Shown here: positions 28,208 through 36,910 of the stretch, piece after piece
How the letters are laid out: every line of letters begins with the position of its first letter
Numbering within the stretch: position 1 is the stretch's first letter
NCBI RefSeq assembly: GCF_014650455.1
Contig: NZ_BMUZ01000022.1
Span: forward strand, 19,247 to 83,246
Reading direction: 5' to 3'
Length of the DNA: 64,000 nucleotides
Source of the DNA: Streptomyces xanthochromogenes
GTDB taxonomy: Bacteria; Actinomycetota; Actinomycetes; Streptomycetales; Streptomycetaceae
Translations under genes and position numbers: made by a program
The notes under the pieces: model-generated
What the model saw: only the letters and a program-made list of their open reading frames with translations
The model's database searches: none
What the model was told of the DNA's origin: nothing

Positions 28208-29245
28208 TCAGCCCCGGCCCCGGGCCAGGTCGACGGGGGCGCTCTCGCTCTGCGGGGCGCGGGCGCGAGGGGTGCGGCGCCGCGAGGCGGGCCCGTACAC
28301 CGGGACCCGCAGGAGCAGCACCACCGCGACGGGGACGAGCAGGGCGAGCGGCAGCGCGACCACGGGGGCGATGCGCCCGTCGTGGAACTGGAGCCCGACG
28401 ATCGTGGCGGCCAGCGAGGCGACGCCGAGCACGACGGCCGAGCCCTGCGGGGTGAGGCCGAGTTTGCGCAGCCTGTGGGCGATGTGGTCGCCGCCCCCGC
28501 GCAGCAGCGGCCGGCCCGCGCGGTGGCGGGACACCAGGACGAGCAGGGTGTCGGTCAGGACGAGGAGCGTGAGCGCGAAGAGTTCCGCGCCGGTGCGGGC
28601 CCCGGGCGCCCCGGTGTGCACGGTGACCGCGGACGAGGCGAGCAGGAATCCGGTGAACAGCGAGCCGCAGTCGCCGAGATGGATGCGGGCCGGGTGCCAG
28701 TTGTGCAGCAGGAACCCGGTGAGGGCAGCGGCCAGCACGCTCAGGAGCAGGCCGTGTCCGGGGTGCCCCTCGGCGATGGCGCACACCGCGAGACCGAGCG
28801 CGGTGACGGCGGCGACCGCGCCCATCGCCCCGTCGGAGTGGTCCAGGAGCTGGAAGGCGTGGGTGACGAACACGATCCACAGGACCGCGAGGGCGCCCGT
28901 GCCCGGTGAGAGCCCGGCCAGGGTGACCACGACGGTGGCGGCGCCCGCCTCCGCCACGATGCGGACCCGCAGGCCCAGCGGCCGCAGGTCGCCGAGCAGG
29001 CCGAGCAGCGCGACCGCGCCGGCCGCGGCCAGCAACGGGGCGACGCCCGGGCCCAGTTCGGCGACGCCGAGCAGTGGTCCCGCGCAGGCGACGCCGAGGG
29101 TGGCGAGCGCGACGGCGATGCCGCCGAGGTGCGGGGTGGCGTCGCCGCCCTTGCGGCCGAACCTCAGCATCAAGGTGCGGCCCAGGCCGGCGAGGAGCGC
29201 GGTCAGTACGAGGGCCGCCGTCGCGGCCGCGAGCCCGTGCAGCAT
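28208..29245 (-). CDS. WecA/MraY-like polyprenyl-phosphate sugar-1-phosphate transferase
   Basis: 345 aa polytopic membrane protein (about 10-11 helices) of glycosyltransferase family 4, which moves a HexNAc-1-phosphate to undecaprenyl phosphate. Motifs are recognisable but altered: FQLLDHSDGAMG replaces the usual NxxDGxDGLA, ARIHLGDCGSLFTGF replaces ARIFLGDSGSxxxGF, and GGGDHIAHRLRKLGLT matches the C-terminal HxxHR loop. The Asp residues are kept, so activity is plausible. It sits between an epimerase-like and an FkbM gene, a small envelope-glycan set. C-terminal tail Arg/Pro-rich. Confidence 0.82.
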   Translation of the reverse strand: MLHGLAAATAALVLTALLAGLGRTLMLRFGRKGGDATPHLGGIAVALATLGVACAGPLLGVAELGPGVAPLLAAAGAVALLGLLGDLRPLGLRVRIVAEAGAATVVVTLAGLSPGTGALAVLWIVFVTHAFQLLDHSDGAMGAVAAVTALGLAVCAIAEGHPGHGLLLSVLAAALTGFLLHNWHPARIHLGDCGSLFTGFLLASSAVTVHTGAPGARTGAELFALTLLVLTDTLLVLVSRHRAGRPLLRGGGDHIAHRLRKLGLTPQGSAVVLGVASLAATIVGLQFHDGRIAPVVALPLALLVPVAVVLLLRVPVYGPASRRRTPRARAPQSESAPVDLARGRG

Positions 29246-29258
29246 GTCGGCCGCCCCC

Positions 29259-30128
29259 TCAGCCGAGGTGCTGGCCGGCCGGCGAAGCGGCGGGCGCTCG
29301 CAAGCCGGGCAGGACGACGGGGGCCTCGTCGCGGGCCCGGTCGATGGCCGCGTCCAGGATGTCGTCGAGGCCGCGGGCGGGCCGCCATCCGGTCAGCTCG
29401 CGCAGCGGCGCGGCGTCCAGCGGCCGGTCCCCGGCCCCGGCGGACGTGCCGTGCGGGACGCCGTCGACGACGTACGGGAAGTACCGCACCGGCGAGGCTG
29501 AACCGCTGCGGGCCACGGTGCGTTCGGCGAGGTCGAGGACGGCGATCTCCTCCTGCCCCGCGATGTCGAACTCGGCGCCCGCCGCGCCCGGGTGGGCGAG
29601 CAGCGCGAGCAGCGCCTCGACCGCGTCGGCGACGTCGAGGAAGCGGCGGGTGCGAGCCCCGTCGCCGTGCACGGAGACCGGCTCGCCCGCGATCGCGCGG
29701 CGCACCAGACGGGTGAGCAGGGTGACGTGCGCGGGCGACTGGCGCGGCCCGACGGTGTCGCCGAGGCGTACGACGGTGGCGCCCGAGGCCGCCTCGCCGC
29801 GGCCGTCGGCCGCCGCGGTCAGGTGCCGGACGCCGTGCCGCAGCGCGGTCGCGCCGATGGCTCCGGTGACAGGCGCGAGATGGACCACCGTGTCGCAGCG
29901 CGCGACGAGTTCGTCGGCCAGGCGCTCGTCGAGGACCGAGCCGCGTACGAAGCGCAGCCGGGGATCGGACCAGGCGTCGGCGAGGTTGGCGCGGGCGCCG
30001 GTGGACAGGTCGTCGAGCACGATCACGGTGTGGCCCTGGCCGAGCAGCGCATCGGCCAGGTGCGAGCCGATGAATCCGGCACCACCGGTGACGAGGTACG
30101 TGGCGGGAGCTGGCATGGGGACGCCCAT
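29259..30128 (-). CDS. NAD-dependent sugar epimerase-like protein with internal deletion
   Basis: 289 aa extended SDR. The NAD motif TGGAGFIGSHL, VIVLDDLSTGARANL and RGSVLDERLADELV are normal, but VVHLAPVTG is followed after only about 35 residues by TVVRLGDTVGPRQSP. The usual segment with NxxGT, SSxxVYG and catalytic YxxxK (about 55 residues) is missing, so epimerase chemistry is unlikely; it may bind nucleotide sugars or be regulatory. The frame is intact and codon use normal, so it is not a fresh pseudogene. Start ATG 30128 or 30116; neither has a clear ribosome site. Confidence 0.72.
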   Translation of the reverse strand: MGVPMPAPATYLVTGGAGFIGSHLADALLGQGHTVIVLDDLSTGARANLADAWSDPRLRFVRGSVLDERLADELVARCDTVVHLAPVTGAIGATALRHGVRHLTAAADGRGEAASGATVVRLGDTVGPRQSPAHVTLLTRLVRRAIAGEPVSVHGDGARTRRFLDVADAVEALLALLAHPGAAGAEFDIAGQEEIAVLDLAERTVARSGSASPVRYFPYVVDGVPHGTSAGAGDRPLDAAPLRELTGWRPARGLDDILDAAIDRARDEAPVVLPGLRAPAASPAGQHLG

Positions 30129-30366
30129 TCGGTTCGATCGTCGTGGCCGACAACAAGTTAGTTTGTTATGTCCCCATATGTGGTGAATAACACGATGGAT
30201 ATCCGGCGACGACCAAGGGCACGCTGAGCGACACAGATCACCGCCTGCGCGGCTACAGTGCGGCCATGGAAGTGGGTACGCTCAGGTGGACTGGATAAGT
30301 TACTGCTTAGTAATCCGTTCGAGCCCGTCCCCCGTAACCCACCTCGCAGGCCCGAGGAGCCCCCTC

Positions 30367-32682
30367 ATGCAACTCGCCGCGATCATCGTGTCGCTGGTCC
30401 TAATCGCGGTCGGCGTAGCGCTGTTCGGCCGTGCCGTCGTGCAGATCTACCGCTTCGTGCGGCTCGGCCAGAACGTCCCGGCCGGCACCCGCACGAACGA
30501 TCCCACGCAGCGCACGATCACCGTGGTCAAGGAGTTCCTCGGCCATACGCGCATGAACAAGTGGGGCATCGTCGGCTTCGCGCACTGGTTCGTGGCCGTG
30601 GGCTTCTTCTCGCTGCTCCTGACGATCGTCAACGCCATCGGCCAGCTCTTCAAGGCCGACTGGATTCTGCCGGTCATCGGAGACTGGCCGCCGTACAACA
30701 TGTTCGTCGAGTTCCTCGGGACGATGACGACGCTCGGCATCCTGACGCTCATCGTCATCCGGCAGCTGAACCGTCCGGGCCGCCCGGGCCGCAAGTCCCG
30801 GTTCGCGGGCTCGAACACCGGCCAGGCGTACTTCGTCGAGGCCGTCATCCTCATCGTCGGCATCTGCATCTTCACGCTGCACGCCCTCGAAGGCGCCCAG
30901 CACCACGTGGAGAGCTACGAGGCCTCGTTCTTCGTCTCGTACCCGGTGGTCGCCTGGTTCCGCGGCATGGACCTCTCCACGCTCCAGAACCTCACCTACT
31001 TCTTCGCCGGCCTGAAGATCGCGACGTCCTTCATCTGGATGATCACCGTCGCGCTGAAGACCGACATGGGCGTGGCCTGGCACCGCTTCCTGGCCTTCCC
31101 CAACATCTTCTTCAAGCGCGAGTCCGAGGGCGGCGTCGCGCTCGGCGCGCTCCAGCCGATGGCCTCCAACGGCGAACTGGTCGACTTCGAGGACCCGGGC
31201 GAGGACGACGTCTACGGCGTCTCGCAGATCGAGCACTTCTCCTGGAAGGGCATCCTCGACTTCTCCACCTGCACCGAGTGCGGCCGCTGCCAGTCGCAGT
31301 GCCCCGCCTGGAACACGGGCAAGCCGCTCTCGCCCAAGCTCCTGATCATGTCCCTGCGCGACCACGCGCACGCCAAGGCCCCGTACCTGCTGGCCGGCGG
31401 CGGCAAGCAGGATCCATCAGCGCCTGGCGGCGCGGGGTCAGGCAACGAGAAGGCGACCGAGGAGCAGCTGGCGAACGTCCCGGCGGCGGCCCTCGCCGAG
31501 GCCGAGCGCCCCCTGATCGGCACCCTCGAAGAGAACGGCGTCATCGACCCCGACGTCCTGTGGTCCTGCACCACCTGCGGCGCCTGCGTCGAGCAGTGCC
31601 CGGTCGACATCGAGCACATCGACCACATCGTCGACATGCGCCGCTACCAGGTGATGATCGAGTCCGCGTTCCCGTCCGAGGCGGGCACGATGCTCAAGAA
31701 CCTGGAGAAGAAGGGCAACCCCTGGGGGCTCGCCAAGAAGCAGCGCGTCGAGTGGACCAAGGAGGTCGACTTCGAGGTCCCGATCGTCGGCAAGGACATC
31801 GAGGACCTCACCGAGGTCGACTACCTGTACTGGGTCGGCTGCGCGGGCGCCCTCGAAGACCGGGCGAAGAAGACCACCAAGGCCTTCGCGGAGCTCCTGC
31901 ACATGGCGGGCGTCAAGTTCGCGATCATGGGCGGCGACGAGAAGTGCACCGGTGACTCGGCCCGCCGCCTCGGCAACGAGCCGCTGTTCCAGCAGCTCGG
32001 CCAGGAGAACGTCGCCATGCTGAACATGGCGTACGGCGAGGACGACGAAGACGAGTCGACGAAGAAGCCGAAGTCCGCGAAGAAGATCGTCGCGACCTGC
32101 CCGCACTGCTTCAACACGATCGCGAACGAGTACCCCCAGCTGGGCGGCGAGTTCGAGGTCATCCACCACACCCAGCTGCTCCAGCACCTCATCGACGAGG
32201 GCAAGCTGGTCCCGGTCACGCCGGTGGACGGTCTGATCACCTACCACGACCCCTGCTACCTGGGCCGTCACAACAAGGTCTACACGCCCCCGCGCGAGAT
32301 CATGTCGGCCGTCCCGGGCCTGCGCCAGCAGGAGATGCACCGCCACAAGGAGCGCGGCTTCTGCTGCGGCGCCGGTGGTGCGCGCATGTGGATGGAGGAG
32401 CGGATCGGCAAGCGCATCAACAACGAGCGCGTCGACGAGGCCCTGTCCCTCAACCCGGACATCGTCTCCACCGCCTGCCCGTTCTGCCTGGTCATGCTGA
32501 CCGACTCGGTCAACGGCAAGAAGGCTGCATCCGAAAGTGGCTCCTCCACGGGCGTCAAAGCCAAGCAGAACCTCCAGGTCGTGGACGTGGCGCAGCTGCT
32601 CCTCGACTCGGTGAAGACCCCGGTCGACCCGGCGGGCGCCGCCGAGGCCGAGAGCGAGCCGGAGCCCGAGCCGGTCAAGTAG
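30367..32682 (+). CDS. Membrane Fe-S oxidoreductase (heterodisulfide-reductase-like)
   Basis: 771 aa. N-terminal about 250 residues form about six membrane helices of the nitrate-reductase-gamma type, with His residues that could bind heme (GFAHWFVAVG, TLHALEGAQHH). Then two 4Fe-4S motifs, CTECGRCQSQCP and CTTCGACVEQCP, and two CCG (cysteine-rich) domains marked by YWVGCAGALEDR, CPHCFNT, HDPCYLGRHN, GFCCGAGGARMW and CPFCLVML. Such proteins pass electrons between quinone and a cytosolic donor or acceptor; the partner is unknown. GAGGAG is 7 bases before ATG 30367; in-frame extension to 30286 is not needed. Highly conserved, monocistronic in actinobacteria. Confidence 0.9.
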   Translation: MQLAAIIVSLVLIAVGVALFGRAVVQIYRFVRLGQNVPAGTRTNDPTQRTITVVKEFLGHTRMNKWGIVGFAHWFVAVGFFSLLLTIVNAIGQLFKADWILPVIGDWPPYNMFVEFLGTMTTLGILTLIVIRQLNRPGRPGRKSRFAGSNTGQAYFVEAVILIVGICIFTLHALEGAQHHVESYEASFFVSYPVVAWFRGMDLSTLQNLTYFFAGLKIATSFIWMITVALKTDMGVAWHRFLAFPNIFFKRESEGGVALGALQPMASNGELVDFEDPGEDDVYGVSQIEHFSWKGILDFSTCTECGRCQSQCPAWNTGKPLSPKLLIMSLRDHAHAKAPYLLAGGGKQDPSAPGGAGSGNEKATEEQLANVPAAALAEAERPLIGTLEENGVIDPDVLWSCTTCGACVEQCPVDIEHIDHIVDMRRYQVMIESAFPSEAGTMLKNLEKKGNPWGLAKKQRVEWTKEVDFEVPIVGKDIEDLTEVDYLYWVGCAGALEDRAKKTTKAFAELLHMAGVKFAIMGGDEKCTGDSARRLGNEPLFQQLGQENVAMLNMAYGEDDEDESTKKPKSAKKIVATCPHCFNTIANEYPQLGGEFEVIHHTQLLQHLIDEGKLVPVTPVDGLITYHDPCYLGRHNKVYTPPREIMSAVPGLRQQEMHRHKERGFCCGAGGARMWMEERIGKRINNERVDEALSLNPDIVSTACPFCLVMLTDSVNGKKAASESGSSTGVKAKQNLQVVDVAQLLLDSVKTPVDPAGAAEAESEPEPEPVK

Positions 32683-32706
32683 TCACCCGGTAGCCCCGCA
32701 CCCGGG

Positions 32707-32742
32707 AGCGGCCGGTTCTGCCCGAAGGCAGAGCCGGCCGCT
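32707..32742. terminator. Bidirectional hairpin between convergent genes
   Basis: 16-base arms AGCGGCCGGTTCTGCC (32707-32722) and GGCAGAGCCGGCCGCT (32727-32742) pair with one G-U around a CGAA loop, followed by TTTCC. Between the Fe-S protein and the wall-type protein gene. Confidence 0.8.
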
Positions 32743-32785
32743 TTCCGTTGTGCCGGGAGGCCCCGTCGCGCCCGGGGCCGGAGAA

Positions 32786-33886
32786 TCAGCCCTGGCTGCC
32801 GCGGCGGCGCAGCATGGCGAAGCCGAGGCCCGCGGCACCGGCCGCCGCCAGGCCACCACCGGCGGCGAGCATCGGGGTCTGGTCGGACGACCCGTTGGAG
32901 ACGCCCTCGGCACCGGCCTTGACGCCGCCCTTCGGGACGACGTTGGCCGTGGTCCGGTCCGCGGTCTTCGTGTCGCGGTGCGGCTGCGCCTTCTTGCCGT
33001 CCTTCTGGACGGTGTACTTCTCGATCAGCTTGCCGCCGAAGTCGTAGACCCAGCTGTTGCCGCCGTTCCGGCCGTCGATGACGACGAACTTGTAGAAGCC
33101 CTTGCCGGCATTGACGATCTTGTACGTCCAGCCGTCGTTGAGCGCGGACGGGTCCTTCGGGTCGATCGCGCCGAGGAAGGTGCCGTTCGCCATGGAGATC
33201 TCGACGCGCGGGCCGTTGCTGGTCTTGATCAGCTTGGCGATCCGGCCGTCGGGCATCGTGATCTTCACGGAGGAGATGACGTAGGACTTCTTGTCGTCCT
33301 TCCGGCGCTCGTCCTTCCTGCGCTCGTCCCGCTTGTCGTCCTTCTTCTCGTCCTTCTTCTTGCCGCCGTCGACCCAGGAGGTGACGGTGCCGTCCGGGTT
33401 CAGCACGACGTGCAGGCCGTTGTTCTGGCCGGCGGCCGAGGCACCCTTGGCGACGAGGGTGTCGAGCTTGCTGCCGTTGGCCCAGATCTCGGCCTCGTAG
33501 TGGTTCTGGCCGAGCTTGTAGACCTTGGCGACGGAGCCGTCGGCGAGCTTGACGGACTTCACGAAGGCGCGGACGTCCTTCTGGGTGTCGTCCTTCTTGT
33601 CACCCTTGCCGGCGTCGTCCTTCTTGGCCTCGTCCTTCTTGGCGTCGTCCGTCTTCGCCTCGTCGCCCTTCTCCGACTCGTCCTTCTTCGACTCGTCGCC
33701 CTTGTCCGTGCCCGGCAGCACGTCGGACTTGGGGGTCTCGTCGCCCGCCTGTCCGTGCGGCTGGAGCTGCGCGTCGGACGGGGTCGCGGGCGAGTCGGCG
33801 AAGGCGGCACCGGCCGGGAGGGCGAGAGCGGCGATGGCTCCGGTGGCGATGGCGGCGGTGCGGATGGTTCGGCGGGTGGCGCGCAT
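32786..33886 (-). CDS. Secreted, Lys/Asp-rich cell-surface protein with C-terminal anchor
   Basis: 366 aa. Signal peptide (MRATRRTIRTAAIATGAIAALALPAGAAFADS), a highly charged KDE-rich linker (about 65-105), a first beta-rich unit (VKSVKLADGSVAKVYKLGQ), a second charged linker KKKDEKKDDKRDERRKDERR, a second similar unit (ISSVKITMPDGRIAKLIK), then YDFGGKLIEKYTVQKDG and a C-terminal helix LAAGGGLAAAGAAGLGFAML with RRRG. It looks like a sortase-type surface protein but has no LPxTG-like pentapeptide before the helix. GAGGAAG lies 7 bases before ATG 33886. No family recognised. Confidence 0.75.
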   Translation of the reverse strand: MRATRRTIRTAAIATGAIAALALPAGAAFADSPATPSDAQLQPHGQAGDETPKSDVLPGTDKGDESKKDESEKGDEAKTDDAKKDEAKKDDAGKGDKKDDTQKDVRAFVKSVKLADGSVAKVYKLGQNHYEAEIWANGSKLDTLVAKGASAAGQNNGLHVVLNPDGTVTSWVDGGKKKDEKKDDKRDERRKDERRKDDKKSYVISSVKITMPDGRIAKLIKTSNGPRVEISMANGTFLGAIDPKDPSALNDGWTYKIVNAGKGFYKFVVIDGRNGGNSWVYDFGGKLIEKYTVQKDGKKAQPHRDTKTADRTTANVVPKGGVKAGAEGVSNGSSDQTPMLAAGGGLAAAGAAGLGFAMLRRRGSQG

Positions 33887-34168
33887 GGCTGATCTTCCTC
33901 GTAACGTTGAGCGTGAAGCCTGTCTGTGATGTCGCACATGCCGCATCTGATGAGGTTTATGGCGGCGACATCAACAAAGCTACGAGTGCCGTGTTTGCGT
34001 AATGCGTAGGCAATGTAACGGCTACCGTCAGCTTCGGGCGCAGCCGTGTAAATCGGGCTGGATTCAACCAAAACGCCCCGGATTCCCGGCCCCCTAGGGG
34101 ATGTCACAGGTCAGCCGCAAAGGCGTCCGGTTCCGGCCGCCCCCCGGTTGGCATCCCCGCGGAACAGG

Positions 34169-34174
34169 TACGTT
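34169..34174 (+). promoter_or_regulatory. -10 element of leaderless transcript
   Basis: TACGTT ends 6 bases before the GTG at 34181 and no Shine-Dalgarno precedes it, so transcription probably starts at the start codon. Confidence 0.5.
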
Positions 34175-34180
34175 CGATTC

Positions 34181-35149
34181 GTGGCTGGATTCAGGATCGG
34201 ACGCGGCGGCCGGGACAACAACCGCCCCCCGCGGCAACCGCAACAGCAAGGGCAGCAGCAGGCACCGGCACAGCAGTGGCCGGACGACCGGCAGCAGCCG
34301 CAGTACGGGCATGGGCAGGGGCACGCACAGCAGCGACCGCAGGGTTACGGGCAGGGACAGCCGCCGCAGTACGGGAACGGACAGCCGCAGTACGGGCAGC
34401 CCTACCCGCAGCAGGACGAGCCGGAGTACTTCGGCGACCCGTACTACCAGGGCCAGGGACCGGGTCAGGGCCGGCCGCAGGGCTACGCCCCCGCCCAGGA
34501 CCCGTACGCGAACAACCCGGGCCACACCCAGGCGTTCAGCGTCGGCGAGGACCCGTACGGCGACGGCGCAACCTACCGCGCGGGCGCCGCACCGGCCCAG
34601 CCCAGCGGCCCCCGGCTGCCGTGGAAGGAACTCCTGTCCGGCATCGTGACGCGCCCGGGGCCGACCTTCTGGCAGATGCGGGACTACCCGGTGTGGGGCC
34701 CGGCGCTGATCATCACGTTCCTCTACGGAATGCTGGCGATCTTCGGCTTCGACCAGGCCCGCGAGGACGTCATCAGCACCACCTTCTCCAAGGCGATCCC
34801 GGTGGTCCTCATCACCGGCGTCGTCTTCGTGATCGGCGGCCTGATCCTCGGTGCGGTGACCCACACGATGGCCCGCCAGCTGGGCGGCGACGGCGCGTGG
34901 CAGCCCACGGTGGGCCTCTCGATGCTGATCATGTCCCTGACGGACGCGCCGCGCCTGCTGCTCGCCCTGTTCCTGGGCGGCGACAACGGCGTGGTCCAGG
35001 TGCTGGGCTGGGCGACCTGGCTGGCGGCCGGCGCCCTGTTCACGTCGATGGTGAGCAAGTCCCACGACCTGCCCTGGCCGAAGGCGCTCGGCGCCTCGGC
35101 GATCCAGTTGGTCGCGCTGCTGTCCCTGATCAAGCTGGGCACGATCTAG
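34181..35149 (+). CDS. Yip1-family membrane protein with Gln/Pro/Tyr-rich N-terminus
   Basis: 322 aa from GTG 34181. The first 140 residues are low-complexity, dominated by Gln, Gly, Pro and Tyr (for example QYGQPYPQQDEPEYFGDPYY), a disordered cytosolic tail. It is followed by LPWKELLSGIVTRPGPTFWQMRDYP and about five membrane helices (ALIITFLYGMLAIFGF, VVLITGVVFVIGGLILGAV, VVQVLGWATWLAAGALF) of the Yip1/DUF1282 type. Function unknown; such proteins occur near wall and secretion genes. A strong terminator separates it from the convergent phosphoribosyltransferase gene. Confidence 0.8.
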   Translation: MAGFRIGRGGRDNNRPPRQPQQQGQQQAPAQQWPDDRQQPQYGHGQGHAQQRPQGYGQGQPPQYGNGQPQYGQPYPQQDEPEYFGDPYYQGQGPGQGRPQGYAPAQDPYANNPGHTQAFSVGEDPYGDGATYRAGAAPAQPSGPRLPWKELLSGIVTRPGPTFWQMRDYPVWGPALIITFLYGMLAIFGFDQAREDVISTTFSKAIPVVLITGVVFVIGGLILGAVTHTMARQLGGDGAWQPTVGLSMLIMSLTDAPRLLLALFLGGDNGVVQVLGWATWLAAGALFTSMVSKSHDLPWPKALGASAIQLVALLSLIKLGTI

Positions 35150-35162
35150 CGGCGGACACGTG

Positions 35163-35200
35163 GAAGGGCCCCGCCGGGCTGCGGCCCGGCGGGGCCCTTC
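35163..35200. terminator. Perfect 17-bp bidirectional terminator hairpin
   Basis: Arms at 35163-35179 and 35184-35200 (GAAGGGCCCCGCCGGGC and its complement) with a TGCG loop, lying between two convergent genes that end at 35149 and 35219. Confidence 0.9.
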
Positions 35201-35218
35201 GACGTTCTCGCGGCGGGA

Positions 35219-35725
35219 TCAGGCGTCGAGGACCTGGCCCTCGCGGCGCACGACGGGCGGCTCGACGGACCAGGGGAAGTTGATCCACTCGTCGGTGCGC
35301 TTCCACACGTACTCGCACTTCACGAGGGAGTGGGACTTCTCGTAGATGACCGCGCTGCGCACCTCGGCGACGTGGTCGAGACAGAAGTCGTAGACCAGCT
35401 TCAGCGTCTTGCCGGTGTCGGCCACGTCATCCGTGATCAGCACCTTCTTGCCGGAGAAGTCGATGGCGTTGGGCACGGGGGCCAGCATGACCGGCATTTC
35501 GAGGGTGGTGCCGACGCCGGTGTAGAACTCCACGTTCACCAGGTGGATGTTCTTGCAGTCCAGGGCGTAGGCGAGCCCGCCGGCCACGAACACGCCTCCG
35601 CGCGCGATGGAGACCACGATGTCGGGCTCGTAGCCGTCGTCGGCGATGGTCTGCGCGAGGTCGCGGATGGCTCCGCCGAACTTCTCGTACGTGAGGTTCT
35701 CGCGCAGGTCGTTCTGGTCGTTCAT
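35219..35725 (-). CDS. Purine-type phosphoribosyltransferase
   Basis: 168 aa type I PRTase. Seen: YEPDIVVSIARGGVFVAGGLAYAL, EFYTGVGTTLEMPV (hood), PRPP motif KVLITDDVADTGKTL (about 94-108) and C-terminal WINFPWSVEPP. This pattern fits xanthine/guanine- or hypoxanthine-type salvage enzymes of actinobacteria. Start ATG 35725 is 2 bases after the dcd stop, so the two nucleotide genes form an operon. The exact base cannot be told. Confidence 0.85.
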   Translation of the reverse strand: MNDQNDLRENLTYEKFGGAIRDLAQTIADDGYEPDIVVSIARGGVFVAGGLAYALDCKNIHLVNVEFYTGVGTTLEMPVMLAPVPNAIDFSGKKVLITDDVADTGKTLKLVYDFCLDHVAEVRSAVIYEKSHSLVKCEYVWKRTDEWINFPWSVEPPVVRREGQVLDA

Positions 35726-35727
35726 GC

Positions 35728-36303
35728 TCACACCTGGGTCCGATGGAAATTGAGGAAGGACCGCGAGGCGGTGGGCCCACGCTGGCCTTGGTAACGCGAG
35801 CCGTACCGCTGGGACCCGTAGGGCTCCTCGGCGGACGACGACAGCCGGAACAGACACAGCTGCCCGATCTTCATCCCCGGCCACAGCTTGATCGGCAGCG
35901 TGGCGACGTTGGAGAGCTCCAGGGTCACGTGGCCGGAGAACCCGGGGTCGATGAACCCGGCGGTGGAGTGCGTGACCAGCCCGAGGCGCCCGAGCGAGCT
36001 CTTGCCCTCAAGGCGGCTGGCGAGGTCGTCGGGGAGCGTGATGACCTCGTACGTCGAGGCGAGCACGAACTCACCGGGGTGCAGGATGAACGCCTCGTCC
36101 CCCTCCGGCTCGACGAGCCGGGTGAGGTCCGCCTGCTCGACGGCGGGGTCGATGTGCGGGTAGCGGTGGTTCTCGAACACCCGGAAGAAGCGGTCGAGGC
36201 GCACGTCGATGCTGGACGGCTGCACCATGGATTCGTCGTAGGGATCGATCCGTACCCGCCCGGAGTCGATCTCGGCCCGGATGTCCTTGTCTGAGAGAAG
36301 CAC
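35728..36303 (-). CDS. dcd: dCTP deaminase
   Basis: 191 aa trimeric enzyme that makes dUTP (or dUMP in bifunctional forms) from dCTP for dTMP synthesis. Seen: LLSDKDIRAEIDSGRVRI N-terminus, QPSSIDVRLDRFFRVF, catalytic region EGKSSLGRLGLVTHSTAGFIDPGFSGHVTLEL and C-terminal EEPYGSQRYGSRYQGQRGPT lid. GTG 36303 starts it with no Shine-Dalgarno; a -10 TATCCT six bases upstream predicts a leaderless mRNA. The monofunctional form is likely. Confidence 0.96.
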   Translation of the reverse strand: MLLSDKDIRAEIDSGRVRIDPYDESMVQPSSIDVRLDRFFRVFENHRYPHIDPAVEQADLTRLVEPEGDEAFILHPGEFVLASTYEVITLPDDLASRLEGKSSLGRLGLVTHSTAGFIDPGFSGHVTLELSNVATLPIKLWPGMKIGQLCLFRLSSSAEEPYGSQRYGSRYQGQRGPTASRSFLNFHRTQV

Positions 36304-36309
36304 GCACCG

Positions 36310-36315
36310 AGGATA
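36310..36315 (-). promoter_or_regulatory. -10 element of leaderless dcd transcript
   Basis: On the minus strand TATCCT is followed by CGGTGC and then the dcd GTG, placing +1 at the start codon. Confidence 0.55.
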
Positions 36316-36388
36316 CGCAAGGCGCGCGGCCCCGCCCCAATCGGACGGTCCCGCGCGCCTGTGCTCCACCGCCGTTACCGGCCGGGCC

Positions 36389-36574
36389 CTACCTCTGCCC
36401 GACCGCCACCGGCACGGCATGCCGCAAACGCGCACACCTCGGACACCGGATCAGCCGGCCAGGCCCGATCCGCTCGGCGCCGAGCTGCTGCATCGGAAAC
36501 GAATCCGTGGTGAAGACGTGCCCCTCGGCGCAACGGACGACGGTGCGCTCCAGCGAGTCCATCAAGTCGCTCAA
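36389..36574 (-). CDS. Small zinc-ribbon-like hypothetical protein
   Basis: 61 aa (or 57 from ATG 36562). One Cys early (VRCAEGHVFTTDSFPM, with a His) and a CPRC pair later (RLIRCPRCARLRHAV) could form a C-x4-H ... C-x2-C metal site. The pattern CxxGHxFxT...RCPRC resembles small zinc ribbons conserved in streptomycetes. Start uncertain: TTG 36574 after GGAAGGGA (very short spacer) or ATG 36562. Lies between dcd and tRNA-Gly, same strand as dcd. Confidence 0.5.
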   Translation of the reverse strand: MSDLMDSLERTVVRCAEGHVFTTDSFPMQQLGAERIGPGRLIRCPRCARLRHAVPVAVGQR

Positions 36575-36804
36575 GTCCCTTCCCCAACAAGCGTGGACGG
36601 AGAAAACACCACATTAGGGGATGAACGGGGCGCGATCGCACGCGGCACTCCGCCCCCCGCGCACGCCCTCCACCGTACGCCCCAACTCCCGCCACCCGCA
36701 TGGCGATCCGGGCCCACGACAGCACGACGGCCCTCGGCGAATCCACCGAGGGCCGGGCATGAGGTAGAGTGAGCGACGACCGCTCCCCCATGGGGAACGA
36801 TCAT

Positions 36805-36878
36805 GCGAGTGTAGTTTAATGGTAGAACATAAGCTTCCCAAGCTTAGAGCGCGGGTTCGATTCCCGTCACTCGCTCCA
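36805..36878 (+). tRNA. tRNA-Gly, anticodon CCC
   Basis: 74 bases with encoded CCA. Acceptor GCGAGTG/CACTCGC, D-arm with TAATGGTAGA, anticodon stem TAAGC/GCTTA enclosing loop TTCCCAA (anticodon CCC, reads GGG), T-arm GCGGG-TTCGATT-CCCGT, discriminator U. Junction between conserved genes and the accessory stretch that follows. Confidence 0.96.
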
Positions 36879-36883
36879 CAACG

Positions 36884-36910
36884 AAGGCCCTGGTCAGCGA
36901 CCGGGGCCTT
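36884..36910 (+). terminator. tRNA-Gly terminator hairpin
   Basis: AAGGCCCTGGTC (36884-36895) pairs with GACCGGGGCCTT (36899-36910), one mismatch, 3-base loop, followed by GTTCGTTG. Confidence 0.75.

Noticed and set aside
36805..36878. tRNA-Gly as attachment site of an integrative element
   Set aside because: No integrase, excisionase or duplicated tRNA 3' end is present within the window.
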